Shown one piece after another: positions 60,370 through 64,000 of a stretch of 64,000 nt of DNA (the stretch's first letter is position 1; each line of letters begins with the position of its first letter). A model generated the notes under the pieces. The model ran no database searches. It saw only the letters and a list, made by a program, of their open reading frames with translations, and was not told the DNA's origin. The position numbers and the translations under genes were made by a program. Source of the stretch: Streptomyces sp. M92 (GTDB lineage Bacteria; Actinomycetota; Actinomycetes; Streptomycetales; Streptomycetaceae); assembly GCF_028473745.1 (NCBI RefSeq), contig NZ_CP101137.1, forward strand, positions 6,758,001 to 6,822,000, in the 5' to 3' direction.

Positions 60370-62865
60370 CTAGCGGCCCGCGCTGTCCACAACGGCGGAC
60401 CACTCGTCGAGCAGGGCCTGCGCGGAGGCGTCGTCGGGACCCTCCGCCCACAGGTGGGTGACGGCCTCCGCCGGGTCGGGAAGCACCATCACCCAGCGCC
60501 CGTCCGTCTCCACGACGCGCACACCGTCGGTGGTGTCCACGAAACGCTCTCCGGCCGCCTCGACGACCCGCCGCATCACCAGGCCCTTGACCGCCCACGG
60601 GGTCGCCAGGTCGCGCTTGAGGACGTGGGCGCGCGGGATCCGCGCGTCGATCTGGCTCAGTGTGAGCTGTGTCCGCGCCACCAGACCGATCAGCCGCACG
60701 AAGGCGGCCGTACCGTCGTAGACGCTGCTGAACTCCGGAACGATGAAGCCGCCCTTGCCGTCGCCGCCGAAGATCGTCCCGTCCTCGCCCCCGACCCGCG
60801 TCAGGTCGTCGGGGGAAGTGGTCGTCCACTCGACCTGGGTGCCGTGGTAGGCGGCCACCTGCTCGGCGATCCTGGTGGTCGTCACCGGCAGCGCCACCCG
60901 TCCGCTGCGCCGCTCGGCCGCGATCAGGTCGAGCATCACCAGCAGTGCCCGGTCGTCCTCGATGATGCGGCCCTTCTCGTCGACGAGCGACAACCGTTCA
61001 CCGACCGGGTCGAACCGCACACCGAACGCCGCCCGCGAGGAGGCCACGATCTCCCCGAGGCGCACCAGCCCCGAGCGCCGCATGTCGGCGGACTCGGTGG
61101 GCCTGGACTCGTCGAGGCCCGGGTTGATGGTCAGCGAGTCGACACCCAGCTTCCCGAGGAGGCTCGGCAGGACCAGTCCCGCACTGCCGTTGGAGGCGTC
61201 GACGACCACCTTGAGCCCGGAATCCGCGATCCCGGTGATGTCCACGTTGCGCAGCAGCGACCCGGTGTACGAGTCGAAGACACTGGACGGGAAGTGCAGG
61301 TCACCGATCTCTCCGGGGAACGCCCGCCGGTACTCCTGTCGCGCGAACACCCGGTCCAGCTTCCGCTGGCTGCCCTGCGACAGGTCGGCGCCTTGCCCGT
61401 CGAAGAACATGATGTCCACGGAGTCCGGCACGCCTGGCGTGGTCCTGATCATGATGCCGCCGGCGCTGCCTCGCGCGGTCTGCTGCCTCGCGACGGGCAG
61501 CGGTACGTTCTCCAGGTCCCGTACGTCGATGGCGCTGGCCTGGAGCGCGGAGATCACCGCCCGCTTCAGCGCACGCGCACCACGGGAGTGGTCGCGGGCC
61601 GTGGTGACGGTGGACCCCTTCTTGAGAGTCGTCGCGTAGGCACCGGCCAGCCGGACGGCCAGCTCCGGTGTGATCTCCACGTTCAGGATGCCGGAGACCC
61701 CGCGAGCACCGAAGAGATGCGCCTGGCCCCGCGACTCCCAGATGACCGACGTGTTGACGAAGGCACCGGCCTCGATGGTCTTGAACGGATAGACGCGGAC
61801 GTTGCCCTGGATGATCGATTCTTCACCGACCAGGCACTCGTCTCCGATGACCGCGCCGTCCTCGATCCGCGCGGCGCGCATGATGTCGGTGTTCTTGCCG
61901 ACGACGCAGCCTCGCAGGTTGCTGTGCGGGCCGACATACACGTTGTCGGCCACCACCGCCTTGTGCAGGAAGGCACCGCTCTTGACGACGACGTTCGAGC
62001 CGACGACGGTGTGCTCCCGGATTTCGGCTCCGGCCTCCACCTTGGCGTAGTCGCCGACGTAGAGGGGCCCTCGGAGCACAGCGTCGGGATGCACCTCCGC
62101 GCCTTCTGCCACCCATACTCCGGGCGAGATCTCGAAGCCGTCGATGTCGACGTCGACCTTGCGCTCCAGGACGTCCGCCTGGGCCTTCACGTAGCTCTCG
62201 TGCGTGCCCACGTCCTCCCAGTAGCCCTCGGCGACATAGCCGTAGACCGGCTTGCCCTCCTTCATCAGCTGCGGGAAGACGTCACCGGACCAGTCCACGG
62301 GCACGTCGGGGTCGACGTAGTCGAACACCTCGGGCTCCATGACGTAGATGCCGGTGTTCACGGTGTCCGAGAAGACCTGGCCCCAGGTCGGCTTCTCCAG
62401 GAACCGCTCGACCTTGCCCTCGTCGTCGACGATGGTGATACCGAATTCCAGTGGATTGGGCACGCGTGTCAGACACACGGTGACGAGCGCACCCTTTTCC
62501 TTGTGGAAATTGATCAGGTCGGTGAGGTCGAAGTCAGTCAGGGCATCGCCGGAAATAACGAGGAAGGCATCGTCCTTCAACGCCTCTTCGGCGTTCTTGA
62601 CGCTTCCGGCGGTACCGAGTGGCTTCTCCTCATTGGCATAGGTGAGCTCCATCCCGAGCTCCTCACCGTCGCCGAAGTAGTTCTTGACCAGCGAGGCCAG
62701 GAACTGCACGGTGACGACGGTTTCGTTGAGCCCGTGCCTTTTCAGCAGCCGCAGAACGTGCTCCATGATCGGCCGGTTGGCTACCGGCAGGAGCGGCTTG
62801 GGCATGCTCGAGGTCATCGGGCGAAGACGCGTGCCCTCGCCCCCAGCCATCACGACGGCCTTCAT
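60370..62865 (-). CDS. Mannose-1-phosphate guanylyltransferase with pseudo-phosphomannomutase domain
   Basis: This 831-residue protein has three parts: a nucleotidyltransferase (G-G-E-G-T-R-L-R-P-M-T, then P-K-P-L-L-P-V at residues 8-27), a left-handed beta-helix near 250-370, and a phosphohexomutase-like domain. In the last part the active-site loop is R-T-T-P-G-V-P-D-S instead of T-A-S-H-N-P, and the metal site D-P-V-G-E-R replaces D-G-D-G-D-R, so mutase activity is probably lost. The protein likely makes GDP-mannose or another NDP-sugar, with the third domain regulatory. GGAGG lies 11 nt upstream of the ATG. Confidence 0.9.
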   Translation of the reverse strand: MKAVVMAGGEGTRLRPMTSSMPKPLLPVANRPIMEHVLRLLKRHGLNETVVTVQFLASLVKNYFGDGEELGMELTYANEEKPLGTAGSVKNAEEALKDDAFLVISGDALTDFDLTDLINFHKEKGALVTVCLTRVPNPLEFGITIVDDEGKVERFLEKPTWGQVFSDTVNTGIYVMEPEVFDYVDPDVPVDWSGDVFPQLMKEGKPVYGYVAEGYWEDVGTHESYVKAQADVLERKVDVDIDGFEISPGVWVAEGAEVHPDAVLRGPLYVGDYAKVEAGAEIREHTVVGSNVVVKSGAFLHKAVVADNVYVGPHSNLRGCVVGKNTDIMRAARIEDGAVIGDECLVGEESIIQGNVRVYPFKTIEAGAFVNTSVIWESRGQAHLFGARGVSGILNVEITPELAVRLAGAYATTLKKGSTVTTARDHSRGARALKRAVISALQASAIDVRDLENVPLPVARQQTARGSAGGIMIRTTPGVPDSVDIMFFDGQGADLSQGSQRKLDRVFARQEYRRAFPGEIGDLHFPSSVFDSYTGSLLRNVDITGIADSGLKVVVDASNGSAGLVLPSLLGKLGVDSLTINPGLDESRPTESADMRRSGLVRLGEIVASSRAAFGVRFDPVGERLSLVDEKGRIIEDDRALLVMLDLIAAERRSGRVALPVTTTRIAEQVAAYHGTQVEWTTTSPDDLTRVGGEDGTIFGGDGKGGFIVPEFSSVYDGTAAFVRLIGLVARTQLTLSQIDARIPRAHVLKRDLATPWAVKGLVMRRVVEAAGERFVDTTDGVRVVETDGRWVMVLPDPAEAVTHLWAEGPDDASAQALLDEWSAVVDSAGR

Positions 62866-62979
62866 GTCGGAAGCGTCCTCCTCAAGAGACGACGGATTGA
62901 CCGACTTCACCCGTCCAGGGTCCCGCACTTTTGCAGCGCGGGCCATCCGGCGTCAGTGCCGCACAATCGGCGAACGAGT

Positions 62980-63588
62980 TCAATCGGCCGTGGCGTCCGC
63001 ACGGACCAAGCGGCGGACCTGCACCACGTAGAGAACACCTGCCCACCAATACAGGGTTGTACCCCATCCGGCGAACGCCCATCCGAAAACGGCAGCGAGT
63101 GACGCGATCCATCCGCTCCCGTCACTGAGCAGAAGCAAGGGGAAGGCGTACATGAGGTTGAAGGTGGCGGCCTTCCCCAGGAAGTTCACCTGCGGCGGCG
63201 GATAGCCGTGCCGGCGCAGGATGCCGACCATCACGAGCAGGACCGCTTCGCGGGCAAGCAGTACAAGGGTCAACCAGAGCGGAAGAATCTCCCGCCACGT
63301 GAGTCCCACCAAGGTCGACAGGATGTAGAGCCGGTCAGCCGCGGGGTCCAGGAGCCGTCCGAGGCTGCTGATCTGGTTCCAGCGCCGCGCGAGCTTCCCG
63401 TCCAGGTAGTCACTGACCCCACTCAGGGCCAGGACCAACAGCGCCCAGCCGTCGCTCTGCGGGCCCCCGAACTCGGGCCTGAGGATCAGCCACAGGAACA
63501 GAGGTACGCCGGCGAGACGCGCCATGCTGAGGATGTTCGGGATGGTGAGGACCCGGTCGGTCTGCACGCGGGTCTCCTGGACCTCCAC
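62980..63588 (-). CDS. pgsA: CDP-alcohol phosphatidyltransferase (PgsA-like)
   Basis: This 202-residue membrane enzyme has the CDP-alcohol phosphatidyltransferase signature D-x2-D-G-x2-A-R-x8-G-x3-D-x3-D (S-D-Y-L-D-G-K-L-A-R ... G-R-L-L-D-P-A-A-D). It probably makes phosphatidylglycerophosphate or a related lipid; several homologues exist per genome, so the acceptor is uncertain. The GTG start is fixed by AGGAGG 7 nt upstream. It is the first gene after the rRNA operon terminator. Confidence 0.92.
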   Translation of the reverse strand: MEVQETRVQTDRVLTIPNILSMARLAGVPLFLWLILRPEFGGPQSDGWALLVLALSGVSDYLDGKLARRWNQISSLGRLLDPAADRLYILSTLVGLTWREILPLWLTLVLLAREAVLLVMVGILRRHGYPPPQVNFLGKAATFNLMYAFPLLLLSDGSGWIASLAAVFGWAFAGWGTTLYWWAGVLYVVQVRRLVRADATAD

Positions 63589-63644
63589 GCGGGGGCCTCC
63601 TGGGATGAAACGAGCCAATGATGCCCCCTGACCTTACCTCAACG

Positions 63645-63689
63645 CAAAAAAGCTCCGGCTCTTGGGCTGTGTGCCCAAGAGCCGGAGCT
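63645..63689 (-). terminator. rRNA operon terminator
   Basis: A 17-bp perfect stem (arms 63651-63667 and 63673-63689) with a 5-nt loop is followed on the minus strand by six T residues (63646-63651). It is a classical intrinsic terminator just downstream of 5S rRNA. Confidence 0.97.
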
Positions 63690-63696
63690 CTAAGAG

Positions 63697-63816
63697 GAGT
63701 TCGGCGGCGTCCTACTCTCCCACAGGGTCCCCCTGCAGTACCATCGGCGCTGTAAGGCTTAGCTTCCGGGTTCGGAATGTAACCGGGCGTTTCCCCTACG
63801 CTATGACCACCGAAAC
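63697..63816 (-). rRNA. 5S ribosomal RNA
   Basis: The minus strand reads GTTTCGGTGGTCATAGCGTA at the 5' end, contains ATTCCGAACCCGGAAGCTAA, and ends near GCCGCCGAACTC. These are standard actinobacterial 5S sequences. Length about 120 nt; ends are accurate to a few bases. Confidence 0.96.
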
Positions 63817-63905
63817 ACTATGAAACTCTCAACCGCACCACGCCTGTGACGAGCGTGGGGTTGTTCGTGGTTTCAGAACCAACACAGTGGACGCGAGCAA
63901 CTGAG

Positions 63906-64000
63906 GACAAGCCCTCGGCCTATTAGTACCAGTCAACTCCACACCTTACGGCGCTTCCATATCTGGCCTATCAACCCAGTCGTCTACTGGGAGCCTTACC
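63906..64000 (-). rRNA. 23S ribosomal RNA, 3' end only
   Basis: The minus strand contains GGTAAGGCTCCCAGTAGACG, GACTGGTTGATAGG-like sequence and GTTGACTGGTACTAATAGG, the conserved 3' end of 23S rRNA. The rest of the gene and 16S rRNA lie beyond 64000. The exact 3' end is uncertain by a few bases; an 89-nt spacer separates it from 5S. Confidence 0.96.

Noticed and set aside
58687..63102. A 1471-codon open frame on the plus strand
   Set aside because: It runs antisense through dozens of motifs of six clear minus-strand genes. In GC-rich DNA the complementary frame stays open by codon bias, and the translation is low-complexity.

Overview
The window is chromosomal DNA from a Streptomyces. It is very GC-rich with extreme third-position GC, uses GTG starts freely, has many leaderless starts, and carries genus-typical genes (a second EF-Tu like tuf3, DUF5999, actinobacterial Lnt, DUF881/small-basic-protein genes). 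From memory the gene order resembles the S. coelicolor stretch from tuf3 (about SCO1321) to pgsA and an rRNA operon (about SCO1389). I could not run a comparison. I see no phage, plasmid, IS element, CRISPR array, tRNA or secondary-metabolite cluster.

Layout. 1-8.9 kb: sbcCD nuclease, a YigZ-type protein, a shortened cysteinyl-tRNA-synthetase-like protein, a CoA-binding protein, a YbaK-type editing protein, an XRE-cupin regulator, two left-handed-beta-helix proteins, DedA and a thioesterase. 9-13 kb: two tandem membrane-protein paralogs, a spermidine-synthase-like protein and tuf3 with a hairpin-rich leader. 13.3-23.3 kb: AlkD-like protein, TVP38, uppP, an SDR, lnt, an oxidoreductase, and a flavin monooxygenase divergent from its TetR regulator across two matching operators. 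23.3-31.6 kb: ung, an oligopeptide-binding lipoprotein, two FabG-like SDRs, a repeat-rich surface protein, a HipA-like/DUF3037 pair with an SDR remnant upstream, and a coupled Rieske lipoprotein/PPOX pair. 31.6-41.5 kb: regulators with divergent or adjacent transporters (LysR/EamA, MocR/PPOX, two more EamA genes, PadR, PhzF, CPBP protease). 41.5-45.4 kb: a GCS2 ligase and small Streptomyces proteins.

45.5-49.4 kb is a molybdate locus: an HTH-Mop sensor, modA-modB-modC with stop/start overlaps, and a two-Mop-domain binding protein. 49.4-52.6 kb is gcvP behind a tandem glycine riboswitch. 52.7-63.6 kb holds a PRC-barrel protein, dinB with an unusual C-terminal extension, and a conserved actinobacterial cluster on the minus strand: pgsA-like gene, mannose-1-phosphate guanylyltransferase-like gene, DUF881, small basic protein, DUF881, FHA protein, MerR, DUF151 nuclease, MerR. 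The same families occur in the same order in Mycobacterium (Rv1822-Rv1832), although gcvH is absent here. The window ends with an rRNA terminator, 5S rRNA and the 3' end of 23S rRNA.

The most interesting candidates for undescribed biology are: a leaderless 13-codon leader peptide (ending L-P-P-P-A-A) plus nested hairpins masking the start of an EamA exporter gene; a pseudo-phosphomannomutase domain in the guanylyltransferase; a Tudor-like tail on DinB; a minimal CysRS-like protein; and an SDR remnant in frame with a HipA-like kinase.
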